Notes: generated by a model from the sequence alone, not told the origin. A DNA stretch of 8,458 nt from Bacillota bacterium (GCA_029266295.1 JAQSXD010000151.1:1-8458), one strand, 5' to 3'; numbered from the stretch's first letter, positions 1 to 6,538 are shown. Program-made: numbers and translations.

Positions 1-1
1 A

Positions 2-286
2 TCTATCCCGGTTTCTGTAGGCTGCGGCGCGCTCATTGTGTTCTTTTCCATGATATTTGGACAAGGTCTCAGAGAGCTTCAAAAGACGAAAATAACCAAT
101 CGGGAAAGCTTTGTCATCGGAATTCCGATGATTGCAGGAATAGGAATCATGTTTTATCCCGGAGCGTTTCAAGCGCTGCCGGGCGTATTGGCCTATATCC
201 TGCCCAACGGACTGGTTGACGGCATCCTTCTTGCGATGATTCTCGATAATATCCTCCCGGGAAAAGCCGGGGCGGGAGTATGCTGA
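2..286 (+). CDS. Nucleobase:cation symporter-2 (uracil/xanthine permease) family protein, C-terminal fragment
   Basis: The reading frame is open from the first bases of the window and ends at TGA 284-286, so this is the last 94 residues of a longer membrane protein (family members are usually 420-460 residues). The fragment is strongly hydrophobic, with segments around SVGCGALIVFFSMIFG, ESFVIGIPMIAGIGIMFYPG and GLVDGILLAMILDNILPG. This pattern (a Gly-rich helix, an 'R-S-F-VIGI' start of the next helix, a short 'F-LP' loop, then a final helix ending 'LDNILPG') matches the last helices of NCS2 carriers, which import uracil, xanthine or urate with a cation across the cytoplasmic membrane. The substrate-selecting residues lie outside the window, so the substrate cannot be given. 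GTG 38-40 or ATG 50-52 would be internal codons, not starts. A 118-base gap separates it from the thiolase gene. Confidence 0.8.
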   Translation, partial: SIPVSVGCGALIVFFSMIFGQGLRELQKTKITNRESFVIGIPMIAGIGIMFYPGAFQALPGVLAYILPNGLVDGILLAMILDNILPGKAGAGVC

Positions 287-351
287 GAAAGAGATAATAT
301 CAAAACCGGATGACCGAGTAACCTCAAAACAAGGATGATACCGTAGTAAAA

Positions 352-379
352 TTAAAATAAACAAAAGAGAATCTATAAA
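352..379 (+). promoter_or_regulatory. Candidate promoter of the thiolase gene
   Basis: TTAAAA at 352-357 (4 of 6 to TTGACA) and TATAAA at 374-379 (5 of 6 to TATAAT) are separated by 16 bases, upstream of the thiolase ribosome binding site AGGAGA at 393-398 and ATG 405. The surrounding DNA is very AT-rich, so a chance match is likely enough to keep the confidence low. No hairpin-plus-T-run terminator is visible between the permease stop and this point, so read-through from the permease is also possible. Confidence 0.3.
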
Positions 380-404
380 ATGAAACAACAATAGGAGAAA
401 GACA

Positions 405-1583
405 ATGAGAGAAGTAGTAATCGTAAGTGCGGTCAGAACTCCGATCGGGAGCTTCGGCGGCGGACTGAAGGATTTATCCGCAGTTGATCTTGGTGCTATT
501 GCGGTAAAGGAAGCAATCAAAAGAGCAGGAATTGATCCTGCAATCATCGATGAAGTCGTATTCGGAAACGTGCTCCAGGGAGGCCTTGGCCAGAATGTAG
601 CACGGCAGGTAGCCATGGCTGCCGGTGTTCCGAAAGAAGTTCCTGCGCTGACCGTCAACAAGGTCTGCGGATCAGGACTCCGAACCGTAGGACTTGCTGC
701 TCAGATCATCAAGGCAGGAGACGCGGACTGCATCCTCGCAGGGGGAGCGGAAAGTATGAGCCAGTCGGGCTACATCATGCCTGCAGCAAGATGGGGCGCA
801 AGAATGGGCGACACAAAGCTGATCGACATCATGGTGCATGACGGACTGACCGATGCATATAACAATTACCACATGGGGATCACTGCTGAAAACATCGTAG
901 AGCAGTGGGGCCTGACAAGAGAAGAACTGGATCAGTTTGCCGTTGCTTCCCAGAACAAGGCGGAAGCTGCCATCAAGGCAGGAAGATTCAAGGAAGAAAT
1001 CGTACCGGTTGAAATCCCTCAGAAGAAGGGTGATCCCATCATTTTCGATACCGACGAATATCCTAAGTTCGGAGCAACGGTAGAGGGCGTAGGCAAGTTG
1101 CGGCCGGCTTTCAAGAAGGACGGAGCGGTTACTGCGGCCAACGCATCCGGAATCAACGACGGAGGAGCGGCGCTCATCGTAATGTCCAAGCAAAAAGCCG
1201 ACGAGCTGGGACTTTCCTACCTCTGCAAGGTGACCTCTTACGCCTCAGCGGGAGTAGATCCTTCCATCATGGGAATCGGACCTGTTCCGGCATCCAAGAG
1301 TGCACTGGATAGAGCAAACCTGACGATATCCGACATGGATCTCATCGAAGCCAATGAAGCTTTTGCTGCTCAGTCTGTAGCCGTAGGCAAGGATCTGGGG
1401 ATTGATGCCGGGAAGCTGAACGTTAACGGTGGAGCAATCGCCATGGGACATCCCATTGGAGCATCGGGAGCGAGAATCCTGATTACCCTGATCTACGAGA
1501 TGCAGAAGAGAGACTCCAAATATGGACTTGCGACTCTCTGCATCGGAGGGGGCATGGGTACCTCTCTGATCGTGGAGCGATAA
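405..1583 (+). CDS. thlA: Acetyl-CoA C-acetyltransferase (thiolase)
   Basis: This 392-residue protein has the usual length of biosynthetic thiolases, which join two acetyl-CoA to acetoacetyl-CoA and free CoA (or the reverse) in the cytoplasm. The catalytic residues are all present: the nucleophile Cys88 in NKVCGSG, Asn317 in NEAFA, His349 in GHPIGASG and Cys379 in LCIGGGMG. The N-terminus (REVVIVSAVRTPIGSFGG) and the stretch YHMGITAEN are typical of clostridial ThlA, from memory of that family. The start is well supported by AGGAGA at 393-398, six bases before ATG. In anaerobic clostridia this enzyme feeds acetoacetyl-CoA to butyrate or ketone pathways, but no hbd, crt, bcd or CoA-transferase gene is next to it, so the pathway is not shown here. 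It is probably its own transcription unit. A longer-chain or degradative role (AtoB-type) cannot be excluded. Confidence 0.95.
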   Translation: MREVVIVSAVRTPIGSFGGGLKDLSAVDLGAIAVKEAIKRAGIDPAIIDEVVFGNVLQGGLGQNVARQVAMAAGVPKEVPALTVNKVCGSGLRTVGLAAQIIKAGDADCILAGGAESMSQSGYIMPAARWGARMGDTKLIDIMVHDGLTDAYNNYHMGITAENIVEQWGLTREELDQFAVASQNKAEAAIKAGRFKEEIVPVEIPQKKGDPIIFDTDEYPKFGATVEGVGKLRPAFKKDGAVTAANASGINDGGAALIVMSKQKADELGLSYLCKVTSYASAGVDPSIMGIGPVPASKSALDRANLTISDMDLIEANEAFAAQSVAVGKDLGIDAGKLNVNGGAIAMGHPIGASGARILITLIYEMQKRDSKYGLATLCIGGGMGTSLIVER

Positions 1584-1594
1584 TTCGGGGAGTC

Positions 1595-1641
1595 GTATGA
1601 CCTCAAATTCCGTGTTTGGAGGGCAGTATGATCCCAAACTC
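1595..1641 (+). repeat. Imperfect direct repeat after the thiolase gene
   Basis: Bases 1595-1610 (GTATGACCTCAAATTC) and 1626-1641 (GTATGATCCCAAACTC) agree at 13 of 16 positions and are 31 bases apart. The bases just before each copy are also similar (10 of 14). The pair sits 12 bases after the thiolase stop, in the 125-base gap before the chemotaxis gene. No convincing terminator hairpin is associated with it. Function unknown. Confidence 0.5.
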
Positions 1642-1694
1642 TGATTCATAAAAAATTTTGAACTTGGACTTGGATTGGGTTGAGTTAAAAAATT

Positions 1695-1700
1695 GGAGGG
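1695..1700 (+). promoter_or_regulatory. Ribosome binding site deciding the chemotaxis receptor start
   Basis: GGAGGG at 1695-1700 lies eight bases before ATG 1709. The in-frame TTG at 1658 has no comparable site in front of it, so the receptor starts at 1709. Confidence 0.8.
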
Positions 1701-1708
1701 TTAAAAGA

Positions 1709-4087
1709 ATGGAAAACAGGATTTACCTAAAGATCAGAGCAAGGATTCTAACTAATTTTTTCATCGCTGCATTTCTTACGGGAATTGTCGGCATTGTTGC
1801 AGTATGGTTTCTGATAAAATACGGAACAGGAGCCCAGGGCGGAGTCTTGCTGAGTACAATTACGCCAATGGCCGCAGTATCAGCAGCAGCTGTCATCGTG
1901 ACCGTGATTCTCGGTTTCTCAGCAGCCCGCAGTATCTCGCAGTCCATAAAGTCGGAAATGCTTTCAGGAGAGAATGCCTATTTCTCGGCATCAGGAGCTG
2001 TAGGTAGCAAATCCCCGGATACGGAGAATGTGACGGATCAAAATGGGAGCACAAGCTTGGACAGAGAGGAAACGATCCGTGAAATTCTGAATGAAACGCA
2101 GAAGGTTGCGGAAGCTGTGGAAGACGGTAATCTGCAATACAGGATTGCTGCTGAGGGCTGGAATGATGAAATACGTGGAATTGCGGACAATTTAAACAGG
2201 GTCATGGAAGCTGCCGCAGAACCGGTTCTTCTCACGACCGTCTGTCTGGACAGGATCAGCAGCGGAGACCTCCCGAATAAAATAACTGCTTCGGCGGAGG
2301 GCCGCTGGAACAGCTTATACGCTGGAGTTAATTCCTGTGTCGACTCGCTCAATCTTTTGCTGGAGGATGGGGAGCAATTATCCGAGGAAGCGCTTAAGGG
2401 AAACTTTGAGATCGGTGTTGACGCAAGCAGACATGAAGGAAGCTACGGTAAAATGATAAGGGATATTCAAAATGCTCTCGCTTCTATCGTGATCCCGCTT
2501 CACACTGCTGCAGATCGGATCGGGCAGATCGGAAACGGTGTGATTCCGGAGAAAATCACAGCAGAATATAAAGGCGAGTTCAATGACGTAAAAAACAGCA
2601 TTAATGCCTGTATTGACGGTCTGGATGCAATTACTGTCGGCAGCAGTATCCTGAGGCAGATGAGCAAGAATAATTATTCCATGACAATGAACGGGTCTTA
2701 TTTAGGGATCTACGAAAAAATGAAACACAGCATCAACAATGTAATTGCAACTGTAAGGGATGTCATAGAAGTGGTTACCGGCGTGGCGGACGGAGATCTT
2801 TCGAAGCTTCATGAGCTGAAAGCCGTGGGTAGGCGGAGTGAGAATGATACTCTGCTGCCGTCACTCATCCGAATGCTCGAAAACGTAAAGCAGCTTGTGG
2901 AGGAAACCACACTGATTTCAGATTCTGCGGTAGCGGGAAGGATCGGTGTCCGGGGTGATGCCAGTAAATTCAAGGGTGAATTCAGGGCTGCGGTAGAAGG
3001 TATTAACGAGACTCTGGACGCATTCGGCAAGCCCATGGCCGAGGTGCTGGGCGTTCTGGAGCAAATGGCACAAGGAAATCTCCAGGTTGCGGTGGAAGGA
3101 GATTACAGAGGCGATCACGGCTTGCTCAAGGCTGCCTTGAACGAAACGCTGTGGAATCTAAGAGCTTATCTGAGGGAAATATCGGAAGTCCTGGCAGAAA
3201 TCAGCGACTGTAATCTTGACCTTGAAATCACCATGGTGCATAAGGGAGACTTTACTAAAATCGGAGACTCTTTGAAAAGCATTATCATGACATTAAATCA
3301 GGTGATGGGTAATTTCGAAAATGCGGCTGACCAGGTATCGGCAGGGTCAAGACAGGTGTCCGATGGCAGCCAGTTCCTTGCGCAAGGTTCCACGGAGCAG
3401 GCCAGTTCCATACAGGAGCTTTCGGCTTCTGTTTCTGAAATCGCGGAACAGAGCAAGGACAATGCGGTAAGGGCCAAGGAGGTTTATCTGCTGGCAAAGG
3501 AGGCACGTGACGGAGGAGGCAAAGCGAAAGAGACCATGCTGGAAATGCTGCAGTCGATGAAAGAGATCAGTGATTCCTCCGTAAATATATCCAAAATCAT
3601 CAAGGTGATTGATGACATTGCCTTCCAGACCAATATTCTTGCCTTAAATGCAGCGGTAGAGGCTGCAAGGGCAGGCCAGCACGGCAAAGGCTTTGCTGTG
3701 GTAGCCGAAGAGGTGAGAAGTCTTGCCGCAAGAAGTGCAAAAGCCGCAGAGGAAACGACGGATCTCATTGAAGGGTCCATAAGAAAGGTAAAGGGCGGAA
3801 CAGAGATTACCAACGAAATCGCAGCAGTCCTGACGACCATTTCAGAGGGTGCCGTCATATCAACAGAAAAATTGAGCATCATCGCAAAAGCCTCCGAGGA
3901 GCAGGCTCTCGGAATTGCTCAGATCAATCAAGGAATCGACCAGATCTCCCGTGTGGTACAAAACAACTCGGCGACAGCAGAACAGAGCGCTGCCGCCAGC
4001 GAAGAACTGTCGGCACAGGCAGATTTGCTGAAAAAAATGATCGGGCAGTTTCAACGCTCCAAGGAAATGATTTATCAGCTACAATAA
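1709..4087 (+). CDS. Methyl-accepting chemotaxis protein with poly-HAMP array
   Basis: This 792-residue receptor is expected to sit in the cytoplasmic membrane and control CheA kinase through CheW. Two hydrophobic helices are visible, about residues 13-35 and 50-72, separated by only about 14 residues, so there is no real external sensor domain. After a polar stretch (about 80-120), residues about 121-535 form roughly nine HAMP-like modules (listed separately). The signalling domain follows, about 540-780, with the conserved tip from about 634 (IDDIAFQTNILALNAAVEAA) through KGFAVVAEEVR to about 676. Gln/Glu-rich heptads suited to methylation are visible near 568-580 and 757-770. The C-terminus (EMIYQLQ) has no NWETF-type CheR/CheB tether. 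The start at ATG 1709 is chosen over TTG 1658 because of GGAGGG at 1695-1700. A terminator follows six bases after the stop, so it ends its transcript. The ligand is unknown. Confidence 0.93.
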   Translation: MENRIYLKIRARILTNFFIAAFLTGIVGIVAVWFLIKYGTGAQGGVLLSTITPMAAVSAAAVIVTVILGFSAARSISQSIKSEMLSGENAYFSASGAVGSKSPDTENVTDQNGSTSLDREETIREILNETQKVAEAVEDGNLQYRIAAEGWNDEIRGIADNLNRVMEAAAEPVLLTTVCLDRISSGDLPNKITASAEGRWNSLYAGVNSCVDSLNLLLEDGEQLSEEALKGNFEIGVDASRHEGSYGKMIRDIQNALASIVIPLHTAADRIGQIGNGVIPEKITAEYKGEFNDVKNSINACIDGLDAITVGSSILRQMSKNNYSMTMNGSYLGIYEKMKHSINNVIATVRDVIEVVTGVADGDLSKLHELKAVGRRSENDTLLPSLIRMLENVKQLVEETTLISDSAVAGRIGVRGDASKFKGEFRAAVEGINETLDAFGKPMAEVLGVLEQMAQGNLQVAVEGDYRGDHGLLKAALNETLWNLRAYLREISEVLAEISDCNLDLEITMVHKGDFTKIGDSLKSIIMTLNQVMGNFENAADQVSAGSRQVSDGSQFLAQGSTEQASSIQELSASVSEIAEQSKDNAVRAKEVYLLAKEARDGGGKAKETMLEMLQSMKEISDSSVNISKIIKVIDDIAFQTNILALNAAVEAARAGQHGKGFAVVAEEVRSLAARSAKAAEETTDLIEGSIRKVKGGTEITNEIAAVLTTISEGAVISTEKLSIIAKASEEQALGIAQINQGIDQISRVVQNNSATAEQSAAASEELSAQADLLKKMIGQFQRSKEMIYQLQ
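2069..3313 (+). repeat. Region coding about nine tandem HAMP-like modules
   Basis: At the protein level, a short 'G-(N/D)-L/F' turn after a helix recurs at receptor residues about 140 (EDGNL), 186 (SSGDL), 231 (LKGNF), 277 (GNGVI), 321 (SKNNY), 362 (ADGDL), 410 (VAGRI), 456 (AQGNL) and 501 (SDCNL). The spacings are 46, 45, 46, 44, 41, 48, 46 and 45 residues. Most turns are followed by a polar linker and then an amphipathic second helix such as FNDVKNSINACIDGL or FKGEFRAAVEGINETL. This is the helix-linker-helix layout of HAMP domains. Modules 5, 6 and 7 are the least regular. The repeat is seen in the protein and not in the DNA, which has diverged. Confidence 0.75.
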
Positions 4088-4092
4088 CATTA

Positions 4093-4132
4093 AGACGGCG
4101 GCGGAGGGGTTCCTTTCGCCGCCTGTCTTTCT
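4093..4132 (+). terminator. Rho-independent terminator of the chemotaxis gene
   Basis: GGCGGCG at 4097-4103 pairs perfectly with CGCCGCC at 4117-4123. The stem continues past a single bulged T with AGAC (4093-4096) against GTCT (4125-4128), and AGG/CCT can pair inside the loop. A short T-rich tail (TTTCT) follows. It starts six bases after the receptor stop. Confidence 0.85.
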
Positions 4133-4215
4133 AATGCGGCCAGCAATATCTCATGCGCCTCCGTCGGTGTTCGAGTCATCCGCCTCCTCTAGTATCTACG
4201 GTTGTTATAGGGATC
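4133..4215. other. Intergenic stretch with no recognised gene
   Basis: This is the first part of the 298-base non-coding gap between the chemotaxis gene and the oxidoreductase gene. I see no open frame with a ribosome binding site on either strand. It contains CGCCTCC twice (4156-4162 and 4181-4187) and a short stretch resembling a tRNA T-arm (4166-4181), which is described as a low-weight finding. The remaining part of the gap, from 4216, carries inverted repeats and a candidate promoter. Confidence 0.5.
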
Positions 4216-4238
4216 GTTTGAATATGATTTATTCAAAC
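4216..4238. promoter_or_regulatory. Operator-like inverted repeat upstream of the oxidoreductase gene
   Basis: GTTTGAAT (4216-4223) and ATTCAAAC (4231-4238) are perfect 8-base inverted arms around a 7-base AT-rich centre. No T-run follows, and the size suits a dimeric DNA-binding protein. The downstream LysR-family protein is the obvious candidate, but this is inference. Confidence 0.5.
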
Positions 4239-4249
4239 CGCAGCCGCTC

Positions 4250-4265
4250 TGTTATATTAATAACA
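4250..4265. promoter_or_regulatory. Second inverted repeat upstream of the oxidoreductase gene
   Basis: TGTTAT (4250-4255) and ATAACA (4260-4265) are perfect 6-base inverted arms around ATTA. The centre lies about three helical turns after the centre of the 4216-4238 repeat, so the two could be bound on the same face of the DNA. The arms differ in sequence from the first repeat, so it may be a different site. Confidence 0.4.
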
Positions 4266-4316
4266 AAACAGAATAAGAGAAATATGATATCGGTATTTTT
4301 TAAACAATGAGCCTGC

Positions 4317-4325
4317 TGATACAAT
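4317..4325 (+). promoter_or_regulatory. Candidate extended -10 of the oxidoreductase promoter
   Basis: TGATACAAT fits the extended -10 form TGnTATAAT with one mismatch. The -35 region is only AT-rich (no good TTGACA), which is compatible with an activator-dependent promoter. The predicted transcript start near 4332 would leave a leader of about 55 bases before ATG 4386. TATATT at 4253-4258 is an alternative -10 further upstream. Confidence 0.35.
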
Positions 4326-4385
4326 GAAATATAGTAGGAAAGTTATTAATATATGTTGTAACGTGATACGGAAAGGACTGTAACC

Positions 4386-6344
4386 ATGAGCGAAAAGTAC
4401 GAGCGACTGTTATCACCCCTGAAGGTAGGAGCACACACCTATAAAAACCGTATGATTGCATCACCGATCTACTGCGGGCCCTTTGTGAAAATACCACCTC
4501 TTCGGAAAATGTTCTTCCACGAGTTTGCCGGCAGAGCTGCGGGGGGATATGCTCAGGTGACCATTGGCGAAACGGCCGTAGATTTCGAATTTGCCAGCAG
4601 AGAGCCCTTCCCCCCCATCGATTATACCAATCTGAATGATCCGGCAGCAGCAGATTTGAAACAGGTGGCAGATGATATCAAAAATCATGGCGGCAAAGCG
4701 ATGATTGAGCTCTCTCATTGCGGAGAGTCCATGCTAAAACTGCCGGGTCTTAAAGATCTCATCGGCCCTACAGGCTTCCTGCGGGAGGACGGAGCCACCA
4801 TCATAGAGATGGATGAGGCATTGATGGAAGAGGTGATCGACCATTTTATAACTGCATCAAGGTTCATGAAAAACAATGGCTTCGACGGTGTTCTGATTCA
4901 TGCAGGACATGGCTGGCTTCTTCATCAGTTCCTGTCTTCAAGAACCAATAAACGTACCGATGAATATGGAGGAACTCTTGAAAATCGCGCCAAATTCCCT
5001 GCTCGCCTGATCCGAGCGGTACGGGAGGCAATGGGAGAAGACTTCCTTCTTGAGATCCGCGTAAGCGGAGATGAGATGACCGAGGGCGGAATGGGTATTG
5101 AAGAAACCGCTGCCTTCTGTAAAATGATCGAACGCTACGCCGATATGATCCATGTGTCTGTGGGCCTGTATCGCGATCCCATCCTCAGTGGGCAATTTTC
5201 GTCTCTTTTTCATCCCCATGGTCTTAACGCAGACCTGGCGGCGGAGATTAAGAAAGTAGTAAAAATCCCGGTTGCGGTGGTAGGAGGCATCACCTCGCCG
5301 GAATTGGCCGAACAGCTCCTTGCGGAGGGCAAGTGCGATCTGGTGGCATTCGGAAGACCTCTTACCGCTGATCCTGATTTCGCCAATAAAGTCATGGCAG
5401 ATGAGGGAGATGACATTGCCAAATGTCTTCGGTGCTATAAATGTTTTCCCGGACCTCTGGAGGACAATCTGGATCAGCTTGATTCCATCTTCGGCTGTAC
5501 GGTCAATCCCAACGCCTTCTTCTATGACACGGAGCTTTTAAACCGAAAGCCGGAGAGACCGCGGAACGTACTGATTATTGGAGGAGGGATCGCTGGAATG
5601 GAGGCTGCCGTCGTGGCGCATGACAGGGGGCACAAAGTAACCCTTCTGGAAAAGACGAACAAGCTCGGGGGATTGCTGCAGTTTGCTGATACCGATGCTT
5701 ATAAAGGAGATTTGGGCGCGTTCAAGGATCTTTTGGTCAGAAGAGTAAAAAAACGAGGAATCAAGGTTGTTTTGAATCAGGAATTAACACCGGAGGCTGT
5801 GGCAGCTTACAAACCGGATGCCGCAATGATCGCAATCGGTTCTCTGCCGGTGATTCCTCCCATCCGAGGAATCGAGCATGCGGTCAAGGCCCTCGATGTA
5901 TATGGGGATATGGAGAAGATTGGCGGGAACGTTATCGTCATCGGAGGAGGACTGGTGGGCTGTGAAACCGGACTTCATCTAACTAGAAACGGGCGTAATG
6001 TCACCGTCGTTGAGATGCAGGATCAAGTGGCGCCGGATTCCTATGTGATGCACCGCATCGCTCTGGTTCATGAGATGGATCGGAGGCTGAACTATCGGAC
6101 CGGTTTGAAATGTACGGAAATTACGGAGCATGGAGTCACTGTGGAGGACGGGAACGGTCATACGGAGCAGCTGCCCTGCGATACCGTGGTGTTTGCGCTG
6201 GGGATGCGTGGCCTTGCGGAAAAGGCGGATGAATTTGCAAAAATGCTGGATGGAATCGAAACCTATAAAATAGGGGATTGCGTAAAAGCTTCTAAGGTCT
6301 ACGATGCTGTGAGACAGGCATATGTGGCGGCGCTTTCCCTTTGA
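4386..6344 (+). CDS. OYE-family NADH:flavin oxidoreductase / enoate reductase-like protein (FMN, 4Fe-4S, FAD)
   Basis: This 652-residue cytoplasmic enzyme has the three-part layout of 2,4-dienoyl-CoA reductase, clostridial enoate reductases, BaiCD/BaiH-type steroid reductases and trimethylamine dehydrogenase. Residues about 5-340 are the FMN-binding TIM barrel, with NRMIASP, IELSHCG, the His pair H172/H175 in HAGHGW, and RTNKRTDEYGG. Cys347, Cys350, Cys353 and Cys371 should bind a [4Fe-4S] cluster. Residues about 390-652 form the pyridine nucleotide/FAD part, with GGGIAG (399-404), GGGLVG (520-525) and a final IGDC...DAVRQAY motif. Electrons would flow from NAD(P)H through FAD and the cluster to FMN, and then to an activated C=C bond. 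There is no signal peptide. AAAGGA at 4372-4377, eight bases before ATG, supports the start. Trp177 replaces the Tyr usual after HxxHG, and the cysteine spacing is unusual. The substrate cannot be read from the sequence. Confidence 0.9.
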   Translation: MSEKYERLLSPLKVGAHTYKNRMIASPIYCGPFVKIPPLRKMFFHEFAGRAAGGYAQVTIGETAVDFEFASREPFPPIDYTNLNDPAAADLKQVADDIKNHGGKAMIELSHCGESMLKLPGLKDLIGPTGFLREDGATIIEMDEALMEEVIDHFITASRFMKNNGFDGVLIHAGHGWLLHQFLSSRTNKRTDEYGGTLENRAKFPARLIRAVREAMGEDFLLEIRVSGDEMTEGGMGIEETAAFCKMIERYADMIHVSVGLYRDPILSGQFSSLFHPHGLNADLAAEIKKVVKIPVAVVGGITSPELAEQLLAEGKCDLVAFGRPLTADPDFANKVMADEGDDIAKCLRCYKCFPGPLEDNLDQLDSIFGCTVNPNAFFYDTELLNRKPERPRNVLIIGGGIAGMEAAVVAHDRGHKVTLLEKTNKLGGLLQFADTDAYKGDLGAFKDLLVRRVKKRGIKVVLNQELTPEAVAAYKPDAAMIAIGSLPVIPPIRGIEHAVKALDVYGDMEKIGGNVIVIGGGLVGCETGLHLTRNGRNVTVVEMQDQVAPDSYVMHRIALVHEMDRRLNYRTGLKCTEITEHGVTVEDGNGHTEQLPCDTVVFALGMRGLAEKADEFAKMLDGIETYKIGDCVKASKVYDAVRQAYVAALSL

Positions 6345-6359
6345 TATTACGCTTTCCCT
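6331..6359 (+). repeat. 10-base direct repeat across the oxidoreductase stop codon
   Basis: CGCTTTCCCT occurs at 6331-6340, in the last codons of the oxidoreductase, and again at 6350-6359, just after its TGA (6342-6344), with a 19-base period. It may be a small duplication or chance. No terminator is visible here. Confidence 0.5.
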
Positions 6360-6485
6360 CAGACGGCTGTGAATGCTAATTCCTTGATCTGGCTGTGGAA
6401 ACCGGGAGTAAAGACTGGATTGTCCCCGGGGATTATGATATATTAAAACCAACAAACTGGAATCGGCCTAGTAACTCGAATTCGC

Positions 6486-6527
6486 TTCCGCATCGGCGGA
6501 TCAATCGCCTTGTCCGCTGATGCGGGG
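6486..6527 (+). promoter_or_regulatory. Strong hairpin in the leader of the LysR gene
   Basis: CCGCATCGGCGGA (6488-6500) pairs with TCCGCTGATGCGG (6513-6525) over 13 positions with one G-T wobble, around a 12-base loop. Two further T-G wobbles can extend it. On neither strand is it followed by a run of T, so it is not a simple terminator. GGCG (6495-6498) can alternatively pair with CGCC (6506-6509) in the loop, giving a competing small hairpin. It ends about 12 bases before the LysR ribosome binding site. It could protect the 3' end of the upstream transcript, affect LysR translation or bind a regulator as DNA; none of these is shown. Confidence 0.6.
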
Positions 6528-6538
6528 ATTAAAGAAAT

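Noticed and set aside
254..278. Hairpin CTCCCG/CGGGAG at the end of the permease gene
   Set aside because: Only six base pairs, a 13-base loop, inside the coding sequence and no T-run after it, so it is not a convincing terminator.
672..1193. Long open frame on the - strand inside the thiolase gene
   Set aside because: It lies opposite a fully conserved thiolase with all catalytic residues and has no recognisable protein features. It is a shadow of the real gene.
1658..1708. In-frame TTG start that would lengthen the chemotaxis receptor by 17 residues
   Set aside because: It lacks a ribosome binding site, while ATG 1709 has GGAGGG eight bases upstream. The added residues are not typical of a receptor N-terminus.
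4386..6344. Bile-acid (bai) operon member
   Set aside because: The enzyme type fits BaiCD/BaiH in layout, but no other bai gene (baiB, baiE, baiF, baiG) is nearby, so this name is not supported.
405..6344. Thiolase and oxidoreductase as one fatty-acid oxidation operon
   Set aside because: A complete chemotaxis gene with its own terminator and a 298-base regulatory gap lie between them.
5979..6455. Open frame on the - strand across the oxidoreductase end and the following gap
   Set aside because: It is mostly opposite the conserved FAD/NAD domain, its sequence has no family features, and the part outside the gene is short.
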